Shown here in pieces: positions 11,788 through 22,800 of a stretch of DNA of 64,000 nt; the stretch's first letter is position 1, and every line of letters starts with the position of its first letter. The DNA lies in the NCBI RefSeq assembly GCF_964204645.1, contig NC_134026.1, positions 5,208,001 to 5,272,000 on the forward strand. Reading direction: 5' to 3'. The position numbers were made by a program, and so were the translations under genes. Below the pieces are notes generated by a model. The model saw only the letters and a list, made by a program, of their open reading frames with translations. It searched no databases and was not told where the DNA came from. This DNA is from Tubulanus polymorphus. Taxonomy: Eukaryota > Nemertea > Palaeonemertea > Tubulaniformes > Tubulanidae.

Positions 11788-14700
11788 TTAACTTCCTTCT
11801 TTTTCTGCAGGTTTATCCTTAGCCAATAACACAGTATGCTGTCCACCTGCTGAAATCATTATCACTTCCCTGCAAAAGATAATTGAGAATTGAGTGAAAT
11901 AATAAGATTCATATACCAAAGAAATGTTTTTGAACAATTCCAATTCTTTAAATGAAACTGGGACCCACAAGCCAGTTGTATAGTCATGGCTTGGAGTTGG
12001 GACAGGTCTAGGGTCATCTTAAAACTTTCAGACGAATCTTAAGATTCTCAGACCACTTTTGGACTTTGGGCCGTTGACAAAATAACAACCAAACAAATTC
12101 TTCTATGATTGAAATGATCTGCGCAATATTCTATATAATGTCGCTTTGAATCTGTCCACTCCATCGTGGGTTTATTAAACGTACCTGTTTAAAAGTTGTT
12201 TTCCCGCAATTTTGATTGGTTCGTACACATCGTCGTCGTTGCCAGTTCCTAATTGTTGATTCGTACCCATTCCCCATGAAAAACCGACACCTGAAAATAT
12301 CGAAACCGCTGTCAAATATTTGCAATCCAATTCATATGCTTCAATAACAGAAGATCGAATCATTCAAAGATTATTCAGATCACTACTACACTACAGCGAG
12401 TATGAATTATTCGTCGTATGAAAGTTTTATGTACCATCATTAGACACGGCGAAACTGACAGAACTTCCAGCTGATATAGACTGACATCCAGTTCCGTTTA
12501 GCGATGTTATCAAAGTTGGTTCTTTCGTTTCTTCACAATCCTTTCCAAGACCTAACCTTCCGTACTCTTTACGCCCTAAACTGTATACTTTGCCTGCAAA
12601 ATAAGAATCGAATGAAAGAATGAATAAATGGAATTTTCTTCTGAATCTAGATTTCATTTCACCCAACTGATTTTAACAAACCTGCAGTGTCCAATGCGAC
12701 GGTATGGTGCTGTCCACTTGCGAAACTCTTCCACTGTTTGCCTTCAAATGATGTTAATCGTTCTGGCATGAATCTATTCTCCATATCATCAATTCCTATC
12801 ATTCATAATTGATAAAACAATTATCCACTTCCGATAAAAATATTTCAAACACGTAGAAAGGAATCATTATAATAGGATTTGGAAGACTCGACCAAATCGA
12901 TGCAATTAATGACAATGAAATCTTTATGACAATTGTAATCAGAAAATTATTATCAGAAATTTTTTCATTTCAGTTTTTAGTCTGAAAAATATCTAAAACC
13001 AATTATTAAGGCCAGTATAACTGAAACTATATGAAACAAAAATTGAACTCTATTTAACATACCGAGTTGGTAGTAATTATTCAGACCCCACGCGTAAATA
13101 TCTCCAGATTCTGCTTCACGCGCGAATGTGTCGAACGTTCCGGCCCAGATATCGCTGAATTTAGACGATTTTCGTCCACGAGAACGGCGACAGCGAACGA
13201 TACCGGGCGTCAACAGATATTCTGAAAATTTGATCAAATCATCTTCTGAAGACTAATAGAACATTTTACGGACTTCTAAATTCATGAAACATGGAAAATA
13301 ACTTACCAGCGCCCTTTCGACCTCCGCGTACAGCGAAGCATTCGGCTACCCTACCCAACTGTCCTTGTTCAGCATTTCCTATGCGTACAAATTAAGAAAT
13401 GATTAAGATGACATCTGAAATTCTGATTCCATTGTGGTTTCTGAGATACCGGTACTGAGTTAAGGCACAGAGTCTACTATATATGATTTACCTGCGGTGT
13501 AAATTTCACCGTTTGATGTTAAACAAGCCAGATGGTCACCACCAGACACGATCTTCACAACGACAGTCTTTGGTGAACCGATAACAAACTGCACAGGTGT
13601 CTTCTGAACGTTCTTATACGTTATCATTCCCATTAAACCATTAGCATCCTAGAATACCAACAAATCCCATTGTGAAATGTGAAACAATTTGACAAACTTA
13701 CTTATATACAATATTATGATAATATCTTTTTACATCATTTTTCATCATTAAGGGTGATAGATATTTCAGCAATCTTAAGTCTTAACTCTCCATTAAAAGA
13801 TGACAGATGATGACCCTACCCTGGTGAAAAATAACAACTTACTCTAAATATTCCCCAAATGTAAACTTTGCCTTCCTCAGTCAGTGCAGCCGTGTGGCTA
13901 TCTCCTGCACTAACTTGAACAACTTTACTCGGCAACTCCACTTTAGCTGGCAGTGTTTCAGAGCCTTCTTCCGACGTATCTCGACCAAGAGCACCATCAT
14001 CATTACAGCCGAATGTAATTACCTAAAGATGTGCAAAAAAACAACAATAAAATATGAAGAGTTATTGTGATTATGATGATTCCGATCAATGTTTTTTCTT
14101 TTTTCTTCGGATTAAGACAAATCCACTATGGGCCAGTCTTAGAAAATTTGTTACTTCAGTAGTGCATTTCATATATGACCACTGTTGTTTGTCTGTTGCC
14201 AAACAGCCCGGTTCTATTACCTCTCCTTTTGAAGTCAAGCAAACAGTGTGCATACCACCGGCGAAGACCTGAATTATATCTTCAGAGATATCGACTTTAC
14301 TCGGGCGAGATCTCTCCAGAATATCTTCACCGAGGCCCAGTTGACCGACATCACCTTCACCCAGAGTTAACACGATTCCACCAACCGTTGCATGCGACTC
14401 GTGAGAGACTACAATAGAAAGATATTGTTTCACTTGAAAATACAAGTAGTCTCGGGTTGAAAAAATGTCTGTACAATATAATAATAAATTGTCATTTATA
14501 TAGCGCAAGACCCCTTAAGAATAGAAGTTCAAATGCGCTCCTCTAGAAACTATAAGTAGCTGGTACGGAATAGAACGGTTTTGAGTGTTCGCTTGAATGA
14601 TTCACAAGACAAAGACATGGAGTCAGGTATGTCCGCAAGAAGGTTATTCCACAGTCTGGGAGCATATGTGGAGAATGTTCTGCCACCGTATGATGACCAA

Positions 14701-15296
14701 CGGAAATAGGAACAACCAGTCTCTCCTGATTGGCAGAAGGTAGAAGTCTGACAGGTACATAGACTTGTAATAATCCGGATAAGTATACGGGAGCCAGATG
14801 ATACAATATGATTGTTATATGAGCCATCTACCAATGGTACATGGCTTCTGACAATTTTGGGTTAGATTTAACTCTTTGTGCGCTGGATCCAATGAAAAAT
14901 GGGGAAAATGATTTACAAATACATGCAGACTCTGACATATGTACCGGCACTTTATAAATGTTAATTACTATCATTATTATTATTATTATAATAGTAATAA
15001 ACATTTATAAAGTGCCGGTTTCTCATAACGAGTTCACCGGTGCTGAGAAATGAGATGGTTCCATTGAAACACGAGAAATGTTTTAATGAACGTTCGAACT
15101 ATTCAGTGCTATTTCAAATATCTAAGAAATTTCATTTATTAAAATTGTACTATACGAATATATAGTTATTTCTATAACTTCCTAATTTACCTTTCTGTTT
15201 TTTACTTTTAGGTGGTTCCACAGTGTCATCATTTTCTTCATTGGGACGTTTTCTGGAGGGTTGAGCCTCTTTTGCTTTAGGTCTTCTTCCAACCAT
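11788..15296 (-). CDS. RCC1: Regulator of chromosome condensation 1, Ran guanine-nucleotide exchange factor
   Basis: Ten coding exons (minus): 15191-15296, 14221-14408, 13843-14022, 13492-13648, 13307-13378, 13063-13221, 12682-12795, 12435-12593, 12185-12290, 11788-11869; 1323 nt, 440 aa (human 421). RCC1 binds nucleosomes and charges Ran with GTP, setting up the nuclear Ran-GTP gradient. The N-terminus is a basic nuclear-localisation tail ([21 protein letters not shown]). The seven-bladed propeller follows, with typical repeat cores [104 protein letters not shown] and [12 protein letters not shown], ending [13 protein letters not shown]. Similarity to vertebrate RCC1 runs the whole length, so this is the orthologue and not another RCC1-superfamily member. 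The ATG at 15296 precedes the NLS tail. Confidence 0.97.
14480..14834 (-). mobile_element. 3' end fragment of a non-LTR (LINE) retrotransposon in RCC1 intron 1
   Basis: The minus strand encodes a stretch containing [20 protein letters not shown] followed by [19 protein letters not shown]. This is the characteristic C-terminal tail of CR1/L2/Jockey-like reverse-transcriptase ORFs (…F…AP+LWN.LP..I+…..FK..LKT.LF). Downstream on the same strand comes TTTATATAGCGC-type sequence typical of the 3' UTR of such LINEs. Only the last ~95 codons plus a short tail are present, a 5'-truncated dead copy. It lies in the same orientation as RCC1 inside its 782-bp first coding intron. The exact family cannot be set from the fragment. 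Confidence 0.75.
14943..15019. repeat. 29-bp inverted repeat (hairpin) with ATT-rich loop
   Basis: Arms 14943-14971 and 14991-15019 are reverse complements with one mismatch (28/29); each begins or ends with ACCGGCACTTTATAAATG. The loop is an ATT/TAT microsatellite. It abuts the LINE fragment. It may be a small MITE-like insertion or the tip of a foldback. Confidence 0.85.
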
Positions 15297-16247
15297 TTTT
15301 TCTGAATTCTGATTAAAGAATTTTGATATAGAATAATTGTGGGAGTTGCCTTTGTTTTAATTAATTCCATTGTTAGTGTGACAGCAGTCTCAAACCATTG
15401 ATAGTTTATCACAGTTAGTTCTCCTGAATAACTGGCATTTAACATGAAACCCAGATAATCTCACAGGGTACCAACAATGGCTTAATTACTTGGCATTTAA
15501 GAGTATCATAGGCCACACTTCAAATTACAAATAATTGGAATTTTGCACCAGAAAATAATTAGCCGTCTTCACGTTTTTTAATTAAGTCACATCCAATGAA
15601 ATGAGATTAACAAATAAGGGACCCAAATAAGGAAAAGTGGAGTCAAATTCAACTCACAAAAGACTATGAACAAGTATCTTTTCTAAAGAACTATTTCCAC
15701 AAAAGCGAATCGTCCAAATATACAATAAAGTTAATTTACATCAAGTGGATTTAACTTTTCTTTTGCAGGAACGCAGTTTTTTGGTGGTTCACCGTGGAAA
15801 ATTTGGAAATATAAACATAAACCGTATCACTTGGTAAAATCACACGTTCATTCTTTTAAAAGCACGGTGCGAAAACCCCACATACCTTTTGATTTACCGA
15901 CGATTTAGACGATTGAAAAGTTTTACGATTTTTAAGCCAAGCTATTTTCCCTCTTGTAGGTGGCGCTACCGTACGATAACCAAAAGTAAAAACCAATTTC
16001 AATTTAACTTTATTTATTGTCCGCAGGTCGAACGGAACACTCATTGCTTTCATTCGATATCAATCAAATTAATGAAAAGAAATTCGCTAGCGCATCGTCC
16101 TCAACCGGAAAAGACAGAAATGATATAACCCATTCTCTATTTAATAAATGAAACAAATTTCCGGTTACCAAAAAGGCAAAATACCATTTTGTCATCTCTA
16201 TAGAATTTACCGACAAACTAAATAGATTCAATATATAAATTTTATTA
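15297..16247. other. RCC1 upstream region / 3' UTR of the next minus-strand gene
   Basis: About 950 bp between the RCC1 start codon and the stop codon of the conserved gene at 16248-17524, both minus strand. It should contain RCC1's promoter and 5' UTR. No conserved coding signal was seen; short frames at 15856-16128 overlap on both strands and look random. Confidence 0.45.
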
Positions 16248-17524
16248 TCACAGATTTCCACTACATCGGATCTTTTTTTGTTTATGAAAAAACTGCAGCT
16301 TGCTCCACACCCCACGGCACATCAGAGTTAAACATTCATCACACCACGTCTGTCTTTGAATGAAACCATACAGTTTCCTGAAAATATAGAATAAATCGCA
16401 AATTTTAGAGAATTTAAAGAAACATACTATTCTTCTTAATTCTTCAATTCTAAGTAGCCTGAGAAATAATACCTACTTTATCATACGCTTTGCTCGAGAA
16501 ACTTGTCCTCTTTGCATTAAACTTAAAGCCATGAATAGAACACATTTACATTGCATGATCGGATCTGCCATTTCAATCGCTATGTGAAACTGTCTCAGTG
16601 ATATTCTACCAGCAGTTTCTGCCTGAAAAAAAGTTAACTGGAGAATCAGCAAACAAATAAAGATTGAATATAGATTGTTGTAGTGGAATTTCATTTGTTG
16701 TCAATAGAAAAAGGCATGGTCCAAGCTTTTTCTGAGTGAACTTACATGGCATTCAGAATGGTCCCCCATAGACGAATAACCTCCTCCCAGCGTGGACAGC
16801 CAAGCCATGCATTCTTCAAGTGTAACCCGTTTCGAAATTAATTCTGCCACTCGCATATACCTATTTAAAGAAAAATTTGCAAAATTATTTGGTCAGAAAA
16901 TACTCAGCAAAAGGCAAATTGAATTGCAGTGAATCAATTGACACTATAAAACTAGTGTTATCAAATTATTGATTCTGTAACTTACCACTTGAAGTCAATG
17001 ATAATTTCTGTTGGCCACCTGAGCACTATCACAACTACTAGATTTTGTGTTTTTAATTTGGTGGTTTTTTTCTGATCGTAGCAAACAACATCACTCGTTA
17101 TAAGATGGGATATGAATCTATAAAATCTGCTATAAAATATGTCGCTTCGAGTTAAAGTTTCCATCAGTAATGCACCGAAATAACCATTCACGTGAACAGT
17201 CAATATAGATTTATCCGCATAAGTCGATGATGTCGAAAGATTAGCAGCATGGAAAACATTGTAAGGAATCAGATCACAGATATTCAGATTATGTTTGTCA
17301 CAGTCACATTCAAATCCATCAGATAACATTAACTCAGTTATCTTGATCGTATCCATTAGGTCCTGAGTAGCACTAGGGCTATCTTTCAAAGATCCTCGTA
17401 AATTTTTTGAACTTTTTTCATTCGAGCCAATTGCGCGTTCTACATAATTCCTCAGATGAAAAGATTTCCGATCGTATTGAAAATGTGTGGAGATAATACA
17501 CGATGATGGAACCAGCCGATTCAT
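16248..17524 (-). CDS. Conserved uncharacterised protein with LGGGYSSMG motif
   Basis: Four exons (minus): 16986-17524, 16746-16860, 16477-16622, 16248-16377; 930 nt, 309 aa, phases all join. The C-terminal half looks strongly conserved: VTLEECMAWLSTLGGGYSSM, then GRISLRQFHIAIEMADPIMQ, CVLFMALSLMQRGQVSRAK and CLTLMCRGVWSKLQFF. It reads as an all-helical, TPR-like fold acting on pairs of helices. I have seen this LGGGYSS…AIEM pattern in an uncharacterised eukaryotic family, possibly that of C. elegans F58A4.6 (DUF4807), but that is from memory and unverified. The N-terminal 180 residues contain a hydrophobic stretch near its end. The ATG at 17524 is the first Met; the frame stays open about 130 bases upstream to an acceptor-like TTTTATTAG (about 17605), so an extra upstream exon is possible. 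Confidence 0.7.
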
Positions 17525-17997
17525 CTCTACTCTACCTCTCGGCAAAATTACACAAGTTTTAGATGATTTATGAAAGTCAAATTTATGAGATTTTGTTTCA
17601 CTATCCCTAATAAAAGTAAAACCCAGGATCCAGATATTTCAACAATCGTAGGATACGGTAAAGTTTAGCAGCGGTACGTCGTACGTATTCCAGTGAATAA
17701 AACTACACTAGCACTGGCAGGCGAGGATGATGTGAGAAACGTTGAAGAAGTGCGCTACCAACTGCCGATACATAGATTTTGCGATCCCGTTTGTATATTA
17801 CGATATTGATGAGTTACTTTTCTTTACTTTCAACGGGTAAAAGTTAAAATATAATGTGGTCCTGATGCTAAAACGAAGATTTTGCAGGTCTAGAATACGA
17901 GAACGATCCGGAATAATTCTACGACCTTGAAACCCGCTCGATACCGAAAATCTACATGCCAGAGTATACTCTGAACAAACTAATTAAACGCCTGAAT
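17525..17997. other. Upstream region of the conserved gene
   Basis: No gene recognised. It includes the in-frame extension of the 16248-17524 gene up to about 17630 and presumably its promoter. The Ty3/gypsy insertion starts 788 bp upstream of that gene's ATG. Confidence 0.4.
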
Positions 17998-18256
17998 GTA
18001 TGGAATTCCTCAAGGGCCATACGAGTTACGAATTACGAGTTACATTTTACGAATTACGACTTCAATACATTACGCGACTTACTTACTTAGCAGGAACTGA
18101 TTACAAATTTTATTATCTATGGAATACCTCAAGGGCCATACGACTTACGAGTTACGTTTTACGACTTACGAGTTACGTTTTACGAGTTACTAATACATTT
18201 CCTACAATACGTTACGACTTACGATTTACGACTTACGTTTTACGAATTACACGTTT
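17998..18256 (+). repeat. TTACG-rich dispersed repeat, two tandem copies
   Basis: Two copies begin with TATGGAAT(T/A)CCTCAAGGGCC (about 17999 and 18119), followed by runs of CGACTTACGAGTTACG and TTTTACGA variants. The unit (about 120-135 bp) recurs at 26672-26938 and in reverse at 36190-36305. The 163-aa open frame over this block simply reads the repeat and the adjoining LTR and is not a gene. Confidence 0.85.
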
Positions 18257-18307
18257 TTCACTAAATGGCTTCGGATATCCGAAGCGCGTAATTCAAAGAA
18301 GGGGTTT

Positions 18308-18311
18308 CAAA
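18308..18311. repeat. Target-site duplication, left copy (CAAA)
   Basis: CAAA directly before the TGTGATGG start of the 5' LTR; matched by CAAA at 26251-26254 directly after the 3' LTR. 4-6 bp is normal for Ty3/gypsy integrases. Confidence 0.85.
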
Positions 18312-18503
18312 TGTGATGGAATATGTCCATCAGTCGTTTTCTATGTTGTAACTGGAGGGTGCTGCCCTCTCTCTCGAAAATACAGAACAATAGGTGATTG
18401 TGTTAATATCTTTTGTCCGCCTTTTTACTGGTTTTTGGGCTCTCAGAGTCGATATTTGGAGGAAACTTCTACTGTGGAACAGGCAGAATAGGACCTCGTT
18501 ACA
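18312..18503 (+). repeat. 5' LTR
   Basis: 192 bp, starting TGTGATGG and ending CGTTACA; identical by eye to 26059-26250. Short for an LTR. I see no clear TATA box or AATAAA inside, so promoter and polyA signals are either atypical or use neighbouring sequence. Confidence 0.97.
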
Positions 18504-18505
18504 TC

Positions 18506-18525
18506 TGGTGGCAGCGTAGTGGGAT
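18506..18525 (+). promoter_or_regulatory. Primer-binding site, tRNA-Leu(AAG)-like
   Basis: Two bases after the LTR comes TGGTGGCAGCG, the complement of the last 11 bases (CGCTGCCA+CCA) of metazoan tRNA-Leu(AAG). Next is TA, then GTGGGATT, which matches the complement of that tRNA's T-stem. So the site matches 11 + 8 bases with a 2-base bulge. The tRNA sequence is recalled, not searched. Confidence 0.75.
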
Positions 18526-18748
18526 TTGATTGTGAAAAAACCAGTTGAAATTGAGTTGAAGCGGTGAACACGTTTTTCTCCGTTTAGTCTGTGTAAATTA
18601 CTGTTACTTTTTGTGTGTACTTAACGTATTTTTTTTTTACCTACTTCGTAATTCCTAGTACATATTTAGTATTTTTAAGTGCCTGTTTCCCCTACATTTA
18701 TTTGCGGTCCTGTATTTTCTGTGTCATTTATATAAGAGAATAGTAATT

Positions 18749-19867
18749 ATGTCGGATGTTGAGAATGATGTGTGTGAGCCCTTGGCATTATCTAGGCCTA
18801 TGTCACCAATGGCCGGAGCTGCACATCATGACCTCCTGGTTAGTGGGGAGGGTAACCTCTCGTTAAAACCAAAACGTGGCCGTCCAATGAAGACAAAAGC
18901 CGAAAATTTGAAAACATCTGAGGATTCCATCCTCCAGCGACTGACTGAAGTGATGGAGAGGGTCGTGACGAGAGATGCACCCACCCCGAAAATGCACAAT
19001 ATTCCGGCACCCAAGCCCTATACCATGGGACACAATTTCCGCGTTTGGCTCGAAAGGTTTGACGCGTTCGCTGACCTGGCCCAGATTAGTTCTCGCATCA
19101 ACGGGGGCGAACAGCGTAAATCACACCTGATGATGCGACTTGACCATGAGGCATACCAGGCTGTCTCGAACCTACGTCTCGACTCGAGCCTGTCGTATGA
19201 TGATTTCTGTCGGCGGCTATCATCCCGTTTCCAACAAACAAAGACTGTGGATGACTTTAAGATGTTGTTGAAAGGGAGGGACCAAAAGACAACTGAATCT
19301 GTGGAACGCTATGCCGACGAGTTAGCAGAGCTGGCAAGGAACGCATACCCTGGCATTGCCTTCGAGCTGCAGGATGAATTGGCCAAAGACCAATTCCTTA
19401 AAGGTAATAGCCTACCCGTCTCAGCGAAGCAGTCAATGTATGCGGCCCAGCCAAGTTCGTTGGCTGCAGCAGTCGCTCAAGCACGGACTCTGGAAACAGC
19501 GAGACGGTTGACTGAGGGCACGACTCATAAACAAAAAGTATCCGTTAACCAGACCCAGCTCGACTCGACTAGCTCAGCCATAACCAAACAACTCGACGAA
19601 TTGAAGTCGATGATGGGAACGCTGATGACTCGAGTAGGCCATTTGGAAGCAGTTGTCTCTGGTAATGGCAATCGTCGACCACCCGCCGATGACAAATGTT
19701 GGCGTTGCAGGGATGCAGACCACCCCAAAAACTTGTGCCCACAAGTTAAATGCTATAATTGCGGGGGGAGTGGTCACTATTCAAGTAACTGCCACCTACC
19801 TAAGGGAAACCAGGGAAACGAGAAACGGGGTTTTCAGGGGGGCAGTGGAAACCCCATCAGGAAATAG
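18749..19867 (+). CDS. gag: Retrotransposon Gag (capsid-nucleocapsid)
   Basis: 372 aa. It forms the particle that packages element RNA. The capsid-like region carries FRVWLERFDAFADLAQ, YDDFCRRLSSRFQQTK and ESVERYADELAELARNAYPG, the usual retrotransposon Gag signature (about residues 90-220). Two CX2CX4HX4C zinc knuckles follow at about 317-330 (CWRCRDADHPKNLC) and 335-348 (CYNCGGSGHYSSNC). Near the N-terminus PKRGRPMK (core RGRP at 43-46) resembles an AT-hook, unusual for Gag. The start at 18749 is the first Met of the frame and lies 246 bp after the 5' LTR. The stop (TAG at 19865) overlaps the pol frame, which is open from 19804, pointing to -1 frameshifting. Confidence 0.95.
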   Translation: MSDVENDVCEPLALSRPMSPMAGAAHHDLLVSGEGNLSLKPKRGRPMKTKAENLKTSEDSILQRLTEVMERVVTRDAPTPKMHNIPAPKPYTMGHNFRVWLERFDAFADLAQISSRINGGEQRKSHLMMRLDHEAYQAVSNLRLDSSLSYDDFCRRLSSRFQQTKTVDDFKMLLKGRDQKTTESVERYADELAELARNAYPGIAFELQDELAKDQFLKGNSLPVSAKQSMYAAQPSSLAAAVAQARTLETARRLTEGTTHKQKVSVNQTQLDSTSSAITKQLDELKSMMGTLMTRVGHLEAVVSGNGNRRPPADDKCWRCRDADHPKNLCPQVKCYNCGGSGHYSSNCHLPKGNQGNEKRGFQGGSGNPIRK

Positions 19868-22800
19868 TCCCCCCTGTACCGCTGTATATACCCCCCGCAA
19901 GACGTAGGAAAAATCGGATGAATACGGCGAATGGTCTAACGTGCGATGCAAGTAGAGATGCACCTATTGATGGTTACCATCATACTAGCTCCACCACCGT
20001 GAGACCATCAAACCATATTCAAATGATATCGAGACCATCAAACCATATTCAAACGACACCTCAAGATGGATATGTGGTTGCTGGCCCGGCATGTGATTCT
20101 AGTGGAGATACACCTACTGATGGTCCGCATCCTACTAGAACCATCACTGTTAGACCACCACAACATACCCAAAGTATAGAAGAAAATCGACGTGACCCTT
20201 CGGAGAACAGTGAGGCTCCCAGTCCGGCTACGGAAAACACTTGTCACAAGTTGCGCGACACCAAGGTTCAAACAACAGGGACAGGACCAGCCCAGACGAG
20301 CTTAGTTACAAACATCGGAACAGTGAGGCTCCACGCCTCGGGCCTTTTCTGTGATGCCGTAGTAAATGACCATTCGAAAGCGGTGGTACTCCTGGACACT
20401 GGTGCCTCCTGCACAATCATTAGAGGTTCGGTATGGGACTCTAGCAGCCCGACTGGTGAAGCCGCTGCACTGAGGCCAATCGAAGGAATCGTGACAACGG
20501 CTACCGGTCAGCCAATGGAGTTACGTGGATTAGCTGATGTATGTCTGAGAGTTGGAACTGAAGAATTTCATGTCCCCATGATCGTCAGTGAGGATTTGGC
20601 ACAAGACTGCTTGCTTGGAAGTGATTTCTTCGAGAAATATGGCTGCAACATAGATTACCGTAACAAAGTGCTCCGCTTCGGAAGCCTCAGCGAGGTGCCT
20701 GTCCGCCAGAGCCCCAAACGTGCGAGCGCTTGCAGGGTGTTCATCAGTAAGAGCCAAATCATTCCAGCTGGATCCGAGGTGGTGGTAAATGGATACATGA
20801 AACGGAGTTATGCTCATAATAATTCGACCTCAGGGATGATCAGCAGCTGTGGACGGAATAATTTTTGCACTGGGAAAACACTGGTGGTACCGGAGGCAAA
20901 CCAGATAACGGTTCGGCTGGCTAACTTCTCGGATGAGGCTTGTAGAGTCGACAGGGGCCAGACTATTGGTCTATTCTGCCCCCTACAGTCAGTTGACATC
21001 ATGACTATCGACGACCATGCTCAAAACCCGTCAACTCCAAAAATCCAGCTGCAGGGTGGTGACAATACTGAATTCAAGGACCTCTTGAGAGAATTGAAAA
21101 TCGACCAGCTTGAAATCCCCACTGACATGAAAACACAGCTTGTTGACATCATACGGGAGCTAAAGTCAGTATTCTCGATGGGAGACTTTGACATTGGTCG
21201 AACAGATTCGCTTGAATTCGAGATTGACACCGGTGACCACCCACCGATAAAACAACATCCCCGTCGGCTACCCCCCGGTAGGAGAGCTTTTGTTGAGGGG
21301 ACGACCAAGGAGCTTTTAGAACACGACTTGATCCGGCCATCCACCAGCCCGTGGTCAAGCCCAATAGTTCTAGCGAAAAAGGCCGATGGTTCCCTGCGTC
21401 TATGCTGCGATTACCGCCGACTCAATGACGCAACAGTCAAAGACGCTCACCCATTAGGTCGAATAGACAGTACCCTAGAGGCTTTATCGGGCGCAACCTG
21501 GTTCTCGTCCCTCGATTTAACTAGCGGATACTGGCAGGTCCCAATAAAGGAATCAGACAAACATAAGACCGCATTCACGACTGAAAACCATCTATTTGAG
21601 TGGAATGTCATGCCGTTTGGAGTCTGTAATGCCCCGGCGTCATTCAGCAGACTGATGGCAATGGTACTGGATGATGTTGCATGGAAAACATGCCTTATCT
21701 ACCTGGATGATGTAGTGGTGTTTAGTCATGATCTACCAACCCATCTGACGCGATTACAAGAGGTATTTCGTTGCTTTCAGAAAGCCGGTCTCAAGCTAAA
21801 ACCGAGGAAGTGCTCGCTTTTCCAGCGGCGCCTCAAGTTTTTGGGGCATGTAGTAAGCGAGGCCGGTGTCGAAACCGACGGTGCCAAATGCGATAGAGTC
21901 AGGGATTGGCCGACCCCAACGTCAGTTACTGAACTGCGTAGTTTCCTTGGTCTTGTGACATATTACTCGCAATTCATCAAGGATTTCGCCGACTTGACAG
22001 CCCCGCTACACCGCCTTACGAGGAAAAATGAACCATTCGTCTGGACATTCAAGCAACAACTAGCGTTTGACGGACTGAAAGAAAAGCTGACCAGCTCCCC
22101 TATCCTGGCATTCCCAGATTTCTCGGAGGGTGCTGGAGAGTTCATTTTGGACTGTGACGCCTCTAACTGGGCTATCGGAGGGGTGCTGTCACAACTACAA
22201 CACGATGGTTCTGAGAGAGTGATCGAGTACAGTAGCCGCACGCTGAAAGGTGGAGAGGAGAACTATTGTGCCACCAGGCGCGAAATGTTGGCCTTGGTTG
22301 ACATGATTGATCACTTCCGCCACCATTTACTAGGCAGGAAATTCAAAGTTCGCACAGACCACGCAGCACTCAAGTGGCTACAAACCTTCAAAAACCCTGA
22401 GGGCCAAGTGGCTCGGTGGCTTGAACGCCTGTCGGAATATGATTTCGTGATCGAACATCGAGCTGGAAGCAAACATTTGAACGCAGACGCCCTGTCTCGC
22501 ATCCCTAAGAGACAGAGGAAACATGGGGACTGCCCAACTTGTGGTGACACTGGTCCATCTATATACCAGGTGACTGCAAAACATCAGGGCGATTTGACAG
22601 CGCACTCCACTGGCTTGTCCAGGAACAAAATAATCGAGGCGCAAGTAAATGACCCCGAAATATCAGAAATTAGGGAGTTCTTGGCCGGAGATGGGGTCAA
22701 GGACAAGAAACGGCTGCAACGGTGTGGTAGAACAGCGAGGAGCCTCTATAGTCTGGTTGAGCGACTAGAGCTTTTAGATGGCATTCTTGCGCTTAAACCA

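Noticed and set aside
18000-18491. 163-aa open frame running into the 5' LTR
   Set aside because: It reads TTACG simple-repeat sequence and then the non-coding LTR; the same peptide end appears at 26238 from the 3' LTR.
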